Source: Branchiostoma floridae (Eukaryota > Chordata > Leptocardii > Amphioxiformes > Branchiostomatidae). From it: a DNA stretch of 64,000 bases. The notes beneath the pieces were generated by a model. That model did no database searches. It was not told the DNA's origin and saw only the letters and a program-made list of their open reading frames with translations. Position 1 is the stretch's first letter. Every line of letters begins with the position of its first letter. This document shows positions 31,151-40,740 of this stretch, piece by piece. The stretch covers positions 17,084,789 through 17,148,788 of the forward strand of contig NC_049994.1 in the NCBI RefSeq assembly GCF_000003815.2, in the 5' to 3' direction. Made by a program: the position numbers and the translations under genes.

Positions 31151-31619
31151 TTGGGACTACCCGTACATGTATGTACCTTTACCGTTTTTACTTGCCAAAG
31201 GTACCCTCTGGTCTAGTTTTACCTGTATCACACGATGGAATCAACGCAATCTACTGGCTAACACTACAAAGTTAACGGAATGTAAAGTACAGGTCCTTTT
31301 CCTTACATTCCTGGCTAGACTTTGTGTCCTTAGGTAAGGCATGAAACATTTCCCGACTCCGCCCAGGTACCTGGCTTGGTTGAAATGTTTGGGGAGGTAA
31401 AATTTAAAAGGCGATGGAATTAGAAGGATGGGTCTATGACATCATAGTCGACTGGCCTCAAAAAGGCTTTTGGAACTTTAACTTTTACATAGTCATACCC
31501 ATTTAAAAGATGGCTTCCCATGACTTACCTTGTCTATGAGGATGTCTCTACATGGACGGAGTGTTGACAAACCCCTACGCGACCACCTGGCTTCTGGTCT
31601 TCGTGCAACGTACACTATG

Positions 31620-31624
31620 TATGT

Positions 31625-31675
<51 letters not shown>
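31620..31675. repeat. TA microsatellite
   Basis: An almost pure (AT)n run of about 46 bases; no gene nearby. Confidence 0.95.
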
Positions 31676-31679
<4 letters not shown>

Positions 31680-31919
31680 TGCATGTAACAACGTTTAAAA
31701 TGTCATTACTTATCTGTTGTTATTGCATTACATGAGCACAATGGCTTTATTTTCGGCAGCTCTTGCAACTTGAAGCAACAATATATGTTCATTAGTAGTC
31801 AATTAAATGGTAATTAGTTGTCTGGGAGGAGAGAAACATATTTCTGTTAATCAAGTCCAATGCCAAGCAACCATTTGTTAAGACATGCCAAACACATCCT
31901 AAATTCAATTTGCGGGGAA

Positions 31920-32075
31920 AATGGAAGGGTTTTAGCCTATAGTCAAAACCCGTCCTGGGTTCAAATTCGGATGTTATACTGCTCTTGATAAATACCTTAA
32001 CACCAAAAAGCCCACTTTGAAAAGGGATAAGGAATGTTTACTGACGCCCATAGACCAACTTGCTCCAAAGTTACA
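31920..32075 (+). repeat. Degenerate tRNA-derived SINE
   Basis: Contains cctgggttcaaattcggatg (B-box-like) followed by actgctcttgataaatacct and aaaaagcccactttg, the layout of the SINEs above. Confidence 0.5.
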
Positions 32076-32294
32076 ACAGATTACATGACCAACTGAACGT
32101 CTTGTCTTTGTGTTACGCATGTAACAACGTTTAAAGTCTATTAAGTCTAACGTCTGCAGTGACTAATCTGTTCTAATAACTGCATTACGTGAACACAAGG
32201 GCTTTCAGGTTAAGGTTGACTGCAAAGAAATAAAAGAATGGTGTCTCCGCATGGGGTACCAGTTCCCCACTTGGCCTTTTTTTGTGCATTAATT

Positions 32295-33335
32295 ACTCTT
32301 TACAGTCAAATCTGTACTAGTGACAACTTCTAAAAAGGGGAAATCTGTACTCTCCAAGCAGAGGTTAGGCTCCCGCTGTTTTTTAACGTTTTTTTAGTCG
32401 TTTTTATCGGGCTTTCTATTCTTTTTTATATCTTGCTGTGTCAAAACCTAACCTCTGCCTGCAGTCGCAGTTTGGCTGGCGTACTTCAAGAAAAATGACA
32501 AAATAGAAAGCCCGATAAAAACGACTAAAAAAACGTTTAAAAAAACAGCCGAAGCCTAACCTCTGCTTGGAGAGTAGGAAATCTGGCCATTGATTTACAG
32601 TCAAACCTGTGCAAATACAGACAAAAAGTAAACACCTCTACAACAGGAAAACTTGGCCATTGACACAAAGTAAAACCTGTACTAGTGACTACTTCTACAT
32701 AAGCATCATCTGGCCATAAATATACAGTCAAACCTGTACTAGTGATCACTTCCACATAAGGATCATCTGGCCATAAATATACAGTCAAACTTGTACTAGT
32801 GATCACTTCTACATAAGGATCATCTGGCCATAAATATACAGTCAAACTTGTACTAGTGATCATTTGTACATAAGGATCATCTGGCTATAAATATACAGTC
32901 AAACTTGTACTAGTGATCACTTCTACATAAGGATCATCTGGCCATAAATATACAGTCAAACCTGTACTAGTGATCACTTCTACATTAGGATCATCTGGCC
33001 ATAAATATACAGTCAAACCTGTACTAGTGATCACTTCTACATTAGGATAATCTGGCCATAAATATACAGTCAAACCTGTACTAGTGATCACTTCTACATA
33101 AGCATCATCTGGCCATAAATATACAGTCAAACTTGTACTTGTGATCATTTCTACATAAGGATCATCTGGCCATAAATATACAGTCAAACTTGTACTAGAG
33201 ATCACTTCTACATAAGGATCATCTGGCCATAAATATACAGTCAAACCTGTACTAGAGATCACATCCACAAGAACCACCTGACTATTGATACACACTCAAA
33301 TCTGTGCAAGTGACCCCTTCACTTTTCGCAATATA
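32295..33335. repeat. 57-bp tandem satellite, array 3
   Basis: The best-preserved array: about ten units from 32680 to 33260 with a strict 57-bp period (gatcacttctacataaggat, catctggccataaatataca, gtcaaacttgtactagt). The variant word catctggccataaatat separates it from array 1, so this array was homogenised locally. It starts directly 3' of the P3 NHL exon, as arrays 1-2 do for P2. Confidence 0.9.
32350..32576. mobile_element. Foldback MITE inside array 3
   Basis: Inverted arms of about 70 bases: ctctccaagcagaggttagg on the left pairs with cctaacctctgcttggagag on the right, and gtttttatcgggctttctat pairs with atagaaagcccgataaaaac. TA dinucleotides flank both ends, suggesting a TA target-site duplication as in Tc1/mariner-type MITEs. 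Short loop, no ORF. Confidence 0.85.
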
Positions 33336-33468
33336 TTAAAGTAAGGGTTGGATGCTTCAGACAGTATTTATCAGTGAGATAGAGATGACAACGCTCTCAC
33401 TGGTAGAACGGGTACGTAAATGTCTTATGGGTAGTAGAAAGCAGTGTCTGACAAATTACTGGAGTAGA

Positions 33469-34322
33469 TCAAGGAAACACCATGTGGCGTGGAAAGATGG
33501 TTACAGTGCCGTCTTGTGGGTTAGTCGCCACCAACTGTCCATCCAGTCCCATGGTCAGACCCCACGGGTTTGTAATGTTCGCGACAGTACGGACAAACTC
33601 CCCGTGGCTTGTGAACATGTCTACCCTGTTGTTGCCACTGTTTGCCACGATGATGTGACCCATGGGTGTAATACAGATGTCTTTGGGGAATATCAGTCGG
33701 CCCTCCTGGTGTCCAAATGATCCAAATGTGAATATTTTGTTTCCAGAGTGACTATACACCTGAACACTAACGTAGTCCGTCAGCAGGATATTTCCGTCGT
33801 TGTCAGACATGACTCCATGGATTCCCACACTTCGCTCTTTACCTAACGCTTTAAAACTCCGAACTAGAAAGCCATTGGGTTGGAACATCATCATAGTTTG
33901 TCCCTCTCCCACAATAACTTTGTTGTTGCGCGCGTCTATCGCAATGCGGGGCTGAGGAATCTGATTCAAGAAGCGTACATCGAACTTCTTTATAGGCAGT
34001 CCATCCCTACGGTACTGTACGACATGTGCGTCAGGACTAAATATAACCTTTCCCCCCACTACCCACAGGTAGCCAGGTTTCACATCAATAGCAACACTGA
34101 AGGGATGTATTCTCCTATTTTCACCCGGTAATATCGTTGGGAAGAGACGCAGATATGTCCCATTAATGCTGAAGACTTGAACGCGATTGTTACTCAAGTC
34201 AGTCACAAATATCTCGTTGTCAGCAGATACAGCCACTCCGTTGTTTTCTCTAAATTTTCCAGGTTCCTTTCCTCTCCCACCAAAGGTGATCTTCGGCATC
34301 TTTCTGCATCTGTCATGGTTTT
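33469..34322 (-). CDS. P3 exon 4: NHL beta-propeller, C-terminal exon
   Basis: 854 nt (283 codons plus stop), entered in phase 1 through CTTGCAG. Units include ITFGGRGKEPGKF, VAVSADNEIFVTDLSNNRVQ, VAIDVKPGYLWVVGG, IAIDARNNKVIVGEG, GNILLTDYVSVQVYSHSGNK and GHIIVANSGNNRVDMFTSHG, ending FPRHMVFP. With its three upstream exons P3 is an uninterrupted 515-codon reading frame including the stop, about 514 residues. The P3 chain is cytoplasm (about 158), TM (36), stalk (35), NHL (283). Confidence 0.88.
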
Positions 34323-34369
34323 CTGCAAGAGGTGATAAACAATTTGTAGGCGCAATAGTTATTTACTGT

Positions 34370-34373
<4 letters not shown>

Positions 34374-34444
<71 letters not shown>
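34374..34444. repeat. TA microsatellite
   Basis: A pure (TA)n run of about 70 bases in the P3 intron just 5' of the NHL exon. Confidence 0.97.
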
Positions 34445-34446
<2 letters not shown>

Positions 34447-35072
34447 CACTTTTTTAATTTACTCTTGGAACTGACATTTTTAAAATGAGGTTTTAGATGG
34501 TTAAAATATGTTGCAGTTGCTTGCAAACGTTGCGTGTTTAGTGGTATATAAATTTCCAACTTCCCGACGACAGCCAGTTCAGAATCTACAAAGAAAATTT
34601 GCAATGCATGTTCGTAAACTAAGAAACCAGTGTAGACTGGGGCTCTATAGAACTGTAAAGTTATGTAACTGCCAACCCACTTCACACTAAATGGCGAGTC
34701 AGTGCACGTGCAGTCATTTCTTTTATATTCTGTCCCTGGTGTCCACAATCTTACTTCTTTGTGCAACTTTACTTCAACTTCTCATCTTTTGTCTATGTAT
34801 TTTACACATGGCATGAAGAGTATATTGTACTTAGTAAATTGTCACAGTCAGGCCAGTGGCAAACTATTGAAGTCCATGTTGAAAATTATCCGATTATAGA
34901 TTCTGAAGTACATGTACGACTTGATAATTCATATAGTATTCCTGGGGTCTTTAAGGGAAGGTTGATAAGTACATTATTTTGAGGAATCCTAGGAAATACT
35001 CTTGAGCAGTGTCCAATATCTTGACATAGTGACCCCCCGCCCCCAACACCACCACGCTAAGATAAACCTTAC

Positions 35073-35178
35073 CTTCACGTTGTGAGCTGTTGGAGACTGC
35101 CGGCGGTGTGGGAACAGAACTGCAGCATTCGGCTCCGGTCGGACCAGAGGTAAAGGTAGTAGCCACAGTTGGTGTCAG
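35073..35178 (-). CDS. P3 exon 3: stalk exon
   Basis: 106 nt, phase 0 to 1, encoding LTPTVATTFTSGPTGAECCS then SVPTPPAVSNSSQRE. The upstream acceptor used in P1 and P2 stalk b is destroyed here, so only the phase-0 entry from CTACAG works; that fits the TM exon end. CC and NSS are conserved with P2. Confidence 0.75.
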
Positions 35179-35515
35179 CTGTAGATAGAGAGCCATTGTT
35201 ACATCGTCATAGCTTATCTAAACTCATTATGAATTGATGTATTTGTCTGACCATGTCTAATGGTGCATGGTGATCCAATATTTTGCACCAGTCTGTAATT
35301 TTGACTAGCATTTTTACTGATTTTGACTAACATGTATTTCCTTATTTAACCTCCTTGATTGATGGAACAATACAGTAAGATCTATTTATAAATTTTCCTC
35401 ACCTCATCGGCAAAGTGGCAATACCACAAGATATAGACAATCATAAGGCCAAAACCTGGAAAAAATTGTCTACAAAGCAATACACAACCTGCAAGGTCTT
35501 AAGACAAAAGCTTAC

Positions 35516-35625
35516 CGCTGGAGGGTTGATGCTACCGAATACCCAGAGAAAGACTCCGCCGACGATGCACAACACGAGGACTGTAGCCGCTGTTACAGCT
35601 GAGAACACCCGGTGACGGGTACATT
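35516..35625 (-). CDS. P3 exon 2: transmembrane exon
   Basis: 110 nt, phase 1 to 0, encoding CTRHRVFSAVTAATVLVLCI then VGGVFLWVFGSINPPA. One helix with basic residues (RHR) on its N-terminal side, supporting an N-in/C-out topology by the positive-inside rule. Acceptor TTCCAG, donor GTAAGC. Confidence 0.8.
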
Positions 35626-35974
35626 CTGGAAAATAAGTGCGGAAATGAAAATGTATTGCCATGGTGACGGTGTTATGGTTCACATGTATTAAATTGTACA
35701 TTTGCTGATGTTGCTGTGTTTTAGTATTCGCTTTTTATCCTGGGCCTGGTTGCATTTATAACGGTTGTTTAACACGATGAATGTTTGTAGAGCACTGCTG
35801 TCATGGAAAAACGGTCTCCTGTGTGTGGCGAGTGTCCTTGATATCACATGCATTCAACAACAAACACAACTTGCTGACTTATTGAATTTTTCAACATACC
35901 GGATAGTGAGTGTTTGTGTGAAAGTATCTAAGTATTTATGTGGGGCCGAACCTGGCATGATGCAACTACGTATA

Positions 35975-36130
35975 CGCACGCGTGGACTTTATGACATGCC
36001 TGTACAATTCTTGGAATTTTTTGATAAACTGACGCACACTGTAATGTTAGGCTCGCCCATGAGGCGTCGCCAAAAATCCCAAATTACAGCAGTTGAAGTA
36101 AAAGCAACTGCATTTAATCCTAAATTTCTG
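35975..36130. repeat. Dispersed repeat, inverted partner at 45118-45245
   Basis: The string acatgcctgtacaattcttg and the flanking tacgcacgcgtg and gaggcgtcgcc match the reverse complement of 45120-45240 (gcctcaggggagtcgtc, aggaattgcacaggcatttc). Both copies lie in introns of family members (P3 and P5). Confidence 0.55.
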
Positions 36131-36375
36131 CCAGGAACAGAAACATTGTGATAGATAATCAAAGTGACAAAGATTTCCATTCAGAAGTTGGATCTACAGC
36201 TCGTATACAATTAGCAAACACAAATGGCGTAGCGTCACAAAGGAAGTTCAGCTTGATAGAAAGGATTTCATGATCTATTATAATTTTTTAAGTATAAGAC
36301 AAGGTGTACCTGCCGGCCAATTGGCACGCGAATACGAGCGAATATCCAAATGCTCGAAATAAGGACACAGCTTAC

Positions 36376-36850
36376 CAAAAGGTGAGGGATGCTGATTTGG
36401 TTGAAGCGCATTCGGGACACGTTGCCTTTCCTCACTAACAACGTCAGAAGGATTTGAATCATCGCTCGATGGGTTGGCCAAGACATAATTGTTGTGGCTT
36501 GAAGCCGCTGTTGGTTTCTGCATTCTTGTTTCGGTGTGAGTACCCCCTGCCGCCATGTCATCCTGATCCATGTAGGCGACAGCATATGGTTCAATGTCCA
36601 CATCATCAGAGGCGACATTTGCTGTTTGTCCGTTTTGATCTGCAACACCAGTCCTTGGGAGTGGGTGATCATTCCCACTGTCGCCATGTTCCTGGTATTT
36701 AACAGCGTACGGCTGGATGACATCAGAGTCGACTGGTCCAAGGGCAGATTCGTGATCTTCCTGGTATCTAACAGCATATGGCTGAATGCAGGAATTACCA
36801 ATATTGTTAGCTGACTCGATGACAAGATTAGAAGGGCTTGCCTGTGCCAT
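36376..36850 (-). CDS. P3 exon 1: acidic cytoplasmic domain
   Basis: ATG at 36850 starts MAQASPSNLVIESANNIGNS; the exon ends in phase 1 (GTAAGC after SPFG). It carries three evenly built tyrosine motifs, IQPYAVRYQE, IQPYAVKYQE and EPYAVAYMDQ, separated by acidic linkers, and no NPxY. No signal peptide. The P4 exon at 39199-39697 is a close relative, including the MAQA start. Upstream DNA to about 37210 is conserved with P4, which supports this ATG as a genuine first coding exon. Confidence 0.8.
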
Positions 36851-37210
36851 ACTTTTTCTCAGTTCTCAGGCTCTCGGTACGGTTGTCAGACAATGCTTGG
36901 TGTGATGTATACTGAAATACTGTGTTGGATAGTTGGATGGATGAAGTGATGTTAGATGTGGCTGTAATCCACGCCAATCTGAGGTTTCTGCCTGTAATAT
37001 CAGACGGATTGAGTCTGTTCCTCTGCTTGTTCCGAGTTTTTGCCGCCCTGTAACTTGTCTTCGCTACCTCCAGTATACAGAGCACAGATGCGAGCACACG
37101 AACATTCAGTTCCAGACAATTGATATTTCCCACGAAAACAGGACAGTTTTTAATCAGTCGCGTAGGAAGGCAACGTCTTCGTCGCCTAGCAACAACAGCT
37201 CTTCTGCCGC
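36851..37210 (-). promoter_or_regulatory. P3 5' UTR or promoter region conserved with P4
   Basis: Landmarks shared with 39720-40080: ctctcggtacggtt, gacaatgcttgg.gtgatgt, ggtttctgcctgtaatatca, ttccgagtttttgc and cgtcttcgtcgc.tagcaaca. Similarity outside the coding exon suggests 5' UTR plus promoter. The block ctagcaacaacag resembles an RFX half-site. No TATA box is evident. Confidence 0.5.
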
Positions 37211-37599
37211 GAGTGTTGCCTTCGTGTGAATCACGTCTGCATTAATATGCATTTCAGAATTCATTTCAGAACTCTTCATTTGTTGTCTTTTTCAAGAAAA
37301 ACAAGATAGAACAGCAAAATAAAATGAATTTCCAGTATGCTTGTTTAAAGATACCTTTTTGGTCGAATATCAAAGAGCAGGAAAATAGGTTTTTTTGGTG
37401 AAATATCAGTTTTCAATCATAGTCTGACACACGTAATCTCATGAGCAGGCAAAAAAACAATCATCGTACCCGCGAAAACAAAAACCAATCTTTTACTGTC
37501 TGCGGTGTAGCTGAGATGTTGCTCTTCTAGTCCTATTAACGATTCCATACTGACATGCTACAAGTTTCTTGACTAACTGGAAATCATATATAGCCCTAA

Positions 37600-38100
37600 A
37601 CAATGACCATCCGGCCATTGACATAAAGTCAAACCTGTACATTAGTGATCTTTTCTACACAAAGACCGCACCCGGCCATTGATATAAAGTCAAACCTGTA
37701 CAAGTGATCTCTTCTACATGAAGACCACACCCGGCCATTGATATACAGTCAAACCTGTCCAAGTGATCACGTCTACATACAGACCAGCTGGCCATTGATA
37801 TACAATCAAACTTGTCTTAGTGATAACTTCTACATAAGGACCACCTGGTCATTGATATACAGTCAGACCTGTACTAGTGGTCACCTCTATATACAGAGGC
37901 CACATAACAAGAGATATACAGTAAAACCTGTACAAGTGATCTCTTCTACATAAAGACCACACCCGGCCATTGATATTCAGTCAAACCTGTTCTGGTGACC
38001 ACCTCTACACAAGGATCACCTGGACATTAATATACAGTCAAACCTGTTCTAGTGACCACCTCTACATAAGGATCACCTGGAAATTAATATACATTATCAT
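37600..38100. repeat. 57-bp tandem satellite, array 4
   Basis: About eight degenerate units (attgatatacagtcaaacct, ttctacataaggaccacctg) between the P4 TM exon and the P3 first exon. Confidence 0.85.
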
Positions 38101-38214
38101 ATAGCCAGGCGCCGCGGACCAATCAGAAGGCCCCGTTCCACGTTGGTTATGGCGCCGTAACACGTAGATTCAGGCCAGGCAGGTGGGTATCGCCCCCCTG
38201 ATTGGTCAGAATGA

Positions 38215-38268
38215 ATCGACACCGGCACCGGTGTCGATTTGCATCGACACCGGCACCAGTGTTGATGC
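38215..38268. repeat. Two consecutive GC-rich hairpins
   Basis: The first is atcgacaccgg, a 2-base loop, then ccggtgtcgat (perfect 11-bp arms, 38215-38238). The second (38241-38268) is the same arm design with a mismatch (gcatcgacaccgg, then ccagtgttgatgc). Nearby are two CCAAT boxes in opposite orientation (ccaatcag near 38119, ctgattgg near 38198). Confidence 0.75.
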
Positions 38269-38409
38269 AAATGTTAATGTTAACCAAGCGACAATACCTC
38301 AAGACCAAGTCTTGTGTCTAAAGTATATTAGGAACTCTTAAAGACAAAAACTATCTCAACAAATGGTCGACAAAGCAACAACGTGTAAGGCTATAAGACA
38401 GAAGCTTAC

Positions 38410-38519
38410 CGCTGGTTGGCTGGTGCTTAAGAATGACCAGAGAAAGAATCCGGCGACGATACACAGCATCAGGATTGTGGCCGTTGTTACCGCCAAGCAC
38501 ACCCGCTGACGTGTACATT
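38410..38519 (-). CDS. P4 exon 2: transmembrane exon without its own ectodomain
   Basis: 110 nt, phase 1 to 0, encoding CTRQRVCLAVTTATILMLCI then VAGFFLWSFLSTSQPA. Intact acceptor (TTTCAG) and donor (GTAAGC). No stalk or NHL exon lies between here and P3. The next compatible acceptor downstream is the P3 stalk (35178, phase 0). Confidence 0.75.
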
Positions 38520-38829
38520 CTGAAAAATAACAGCAATGGAATTAGAAATACAGGAATTGGATTCTAGAGCGTTCTGTTAGCAACAAAAATATGTTGAAAG
38601 ATAAATCATAAAGAGAAGAGAGAACACCAACACTCTCTTAAGACCCTGACTACAATTAGCATATGCAAATGGTGTAGCTACACACAAAGGACATTCTACA
38701 TAATATGAAACTTGTTTGTTTGTATTATACACCCGGTAAACCGCCTTATGGCGTTTCAAACCAGGTTTGTTCTGAATATACAAGCTGCATTATGAGACGA
38801 ATCTAATTGATCTAAGCACACCGGAAAGG

Positions 38830-39085
38830 ACCCCGAATATTTTCGATAAGTGTGCTGGGTACTTTAACGTGCTCTCCGCAAACACGGGACCTCCGTCATA
38901 TCAAGGGACGGCCCAAACCGAAGCTAGGTACTCATTTTCAGTTGAGTGAAGTGAAAGCAAAATCGTGTTATTTGACTTTCCTATTGGCACAAGATCGGTG
39001 GCACATCAACAGAGTCGAACCCAAAACCTTTGGGCTATGAATCGAACACTCAGTGCCGATTGCGCCAAACGACCCCACAGTCGTC
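38830..39085 (-). repeat. tRNA-derived SINE (minus strand)
   Basis: On the minus strand the head has an A-box-like TGGCGCAATCGG and a B box GGTTCGACTC. Then come ccgatcttgtgccaatagga and a body with ttcacttcactcaactgaaa and gagtacctagcttcgg. A typical metazoan tRNA-SINE layout. It lies in the P4 intron. Confidence 0.75.
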
Positions 39086-39198
39086 CACTGATCTAATATC
39101 AACTATAATGTGACGCAAGATCTGCGTTCAAAACAGTTCGCGCACAAAAAAAGACTACCTACACGTATATATTTCAAATATATATGAGCAAATCTTAC

Positions 39199-39697
39199 CG
39201 CAAGGTGCAGGATGGTGGACGTTTGGCGCGTACATCGGATTTGGAGGAAGCGCATTCGGGAGACTGTCGGAAGAATTTGCACCATGGCTCGATGGGTTTC
39301 CCAACACATCACTGACGCTGTTTGAAGCAGCCATTGGTTTCTGCAAGGGCATTCTTGTTCCGGTGTGAGTACTAGTGTTTCCTGCCGCCATTTCGTCCTG
39401 GTCCATGTATGCGGCAGCATATGGTTCAATGTCTACATCATCAGAGGCGACACTGGCTGTTTGTCCGTTTTCACCTCCATCAGTCCTTGGGAGTGGGTGA
39501 GCATTCCCACTGTCACGTTCCTGGTATTTAACGGCGTATGGTTGGATTGCTTCACAGTCAGCTGGCCTAATGGCAGATTCATTGTTTTCCTGGTATCTAA
39601 ATGCGTTTAACTGGATACAGACATTACTAATATTGTTAGCTGACCCGGCGACATCTGCTCCATTGACTAGAAGATTAGAAGGGCCTGCCTGTGCCAT
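39199..39697 (-). CDS. P4 exon 1: acidic cytoplasmic domain
   Basis: ATG at 39697 starts MAQAGPSNLLVNGADVAGSA; the exon ends in phase 1 (GTAAGA after APCG). Motifs: IQPYAVKYQE, EPYAAAYMDQ and PPNPMYAPNV. The equivalent of the first P3 motif is degraded to IQLNAFRYQE. The frame is open upstream to a GTG at 39841, but conservation with P3 starts at MAQA. With its TM exon it forms an N-terminal half-gene. Confidence 0.75.
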
Positions 39698-39719
39698 AGT
39701 TCTTATTGGTTGTCTGCTT

Positions 39720-40740
39720 TGGCGGCTCTCGGTACGGTTTTTAGACACCTTTGAGACAATGCTTGGCGTGATGTGCACTGCAAGATTTCGTCTGATAAAT
39801 GGATGGCTGGTGGCTGGACGGGTGTGATTGTCCCGGGCCACACCGAGGTTTCTGCCTGTAATATCAGACGATGTGAGGCTATTTCCCTCCTTGGTTTTCC
39901 CTTCTTGGTATGGTCGTTCCGAGTTTTTGCTGCTCTTCCACTAGAATTTGCTATCTGTAGTATAAATGACACTCAGTGGGAGCAGACGACCGCTTTGTCA
40001 TATGAAGGTAGGACGGCTTTGATTAGTCGTGTAGAAATGGTGACGTCTTCGTCGCTTAGCAACAACAGATATTCTTTGAAACTGCCTGGAGCAATGTCTT
40101 TCTTTGAATCACGTCTACATAAATGCAAGCATGATGTTGGCGTCTACATCGCTCGTATACGTGTAGCTTTCTTAATCATTGGGCTCTTTACTTGCTGTCT
40201 ACTAATCATATATATTTAAAACAGAAAATTAACTTTCCACCATGCTTGCTTAAAAAACGGAAATGATTTTTCGTTCAAATGTCCTTTTCCATTCACAGTC
40301 TGACACTTGTAATCTCACGAGCAGACAAAAAGTAATCTTCCTACCGACTGAGCCCCACAAAAACAAAAACCAATCTATCCGTAGATCAGTCAGCCCACGA
40401 GTCATCTTCTGATACCAGACAATTCATATCCGTGAAAACCTTTTCGGCTGCGCTGGTTGTTCACCTGTTGTTTTCTTGTACTGGTTGTTATTGTGATTCT
40501 GTACAATTTCATGACGTGTTCTTGTGATTTATCTGGCGCTGTGTGTTCCATTATCCACTTTTCAGTGAGGTCACATAGAATATCATAGATTAAATGATTG
40601 GAGTTGTCATACATAGGATGTGTAGGCGTCCAAAAATATTGAATAAACAAATTGAGCATTAAACACTGTGCCATCAAAAAGGAACACATTCTAATGGCCG
40701 TGACATGTGAAGATAACTATGATAAAGTACAATGAAATGA
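39720..40740 (-). promoter_or_regulatory. P4 upstream region
   Basis: 39720-40080 is conserved with the P3 5' flank, and 40370-40740 with the P2 flank (agcccacgagtcatcttctg, gaataaacaaattgagcatt). So the P4 promoter joins parts seen separately at P2 and P3. A minus-strand frame at 40402-40689 shares NLFIQYF.TPTH with the P2 flank, but the third copy (0.6 kb) is interrupted by a stop there, so I do not call it coding. The MISC first exon is absent here. Confidence 0.4.

Noticed and set aside
24784-34444. IYIYIY reading frames at TA microsatellites (24.8, 30.4, 31.6 and 34.4 kb)
   Set aside because: Pure dinucleotide runs translated; no gene features around them.
40402-40689. Conserved reading frame with NLFIQYF.TPTH in the family 5' flank
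   Set aside because: Open in two copies (21.5 and 40.5 kb), but interrupted by a stop in the third (0.6 kb) and without shared splice sites. Conservation is explained by duplicated flank DNA.
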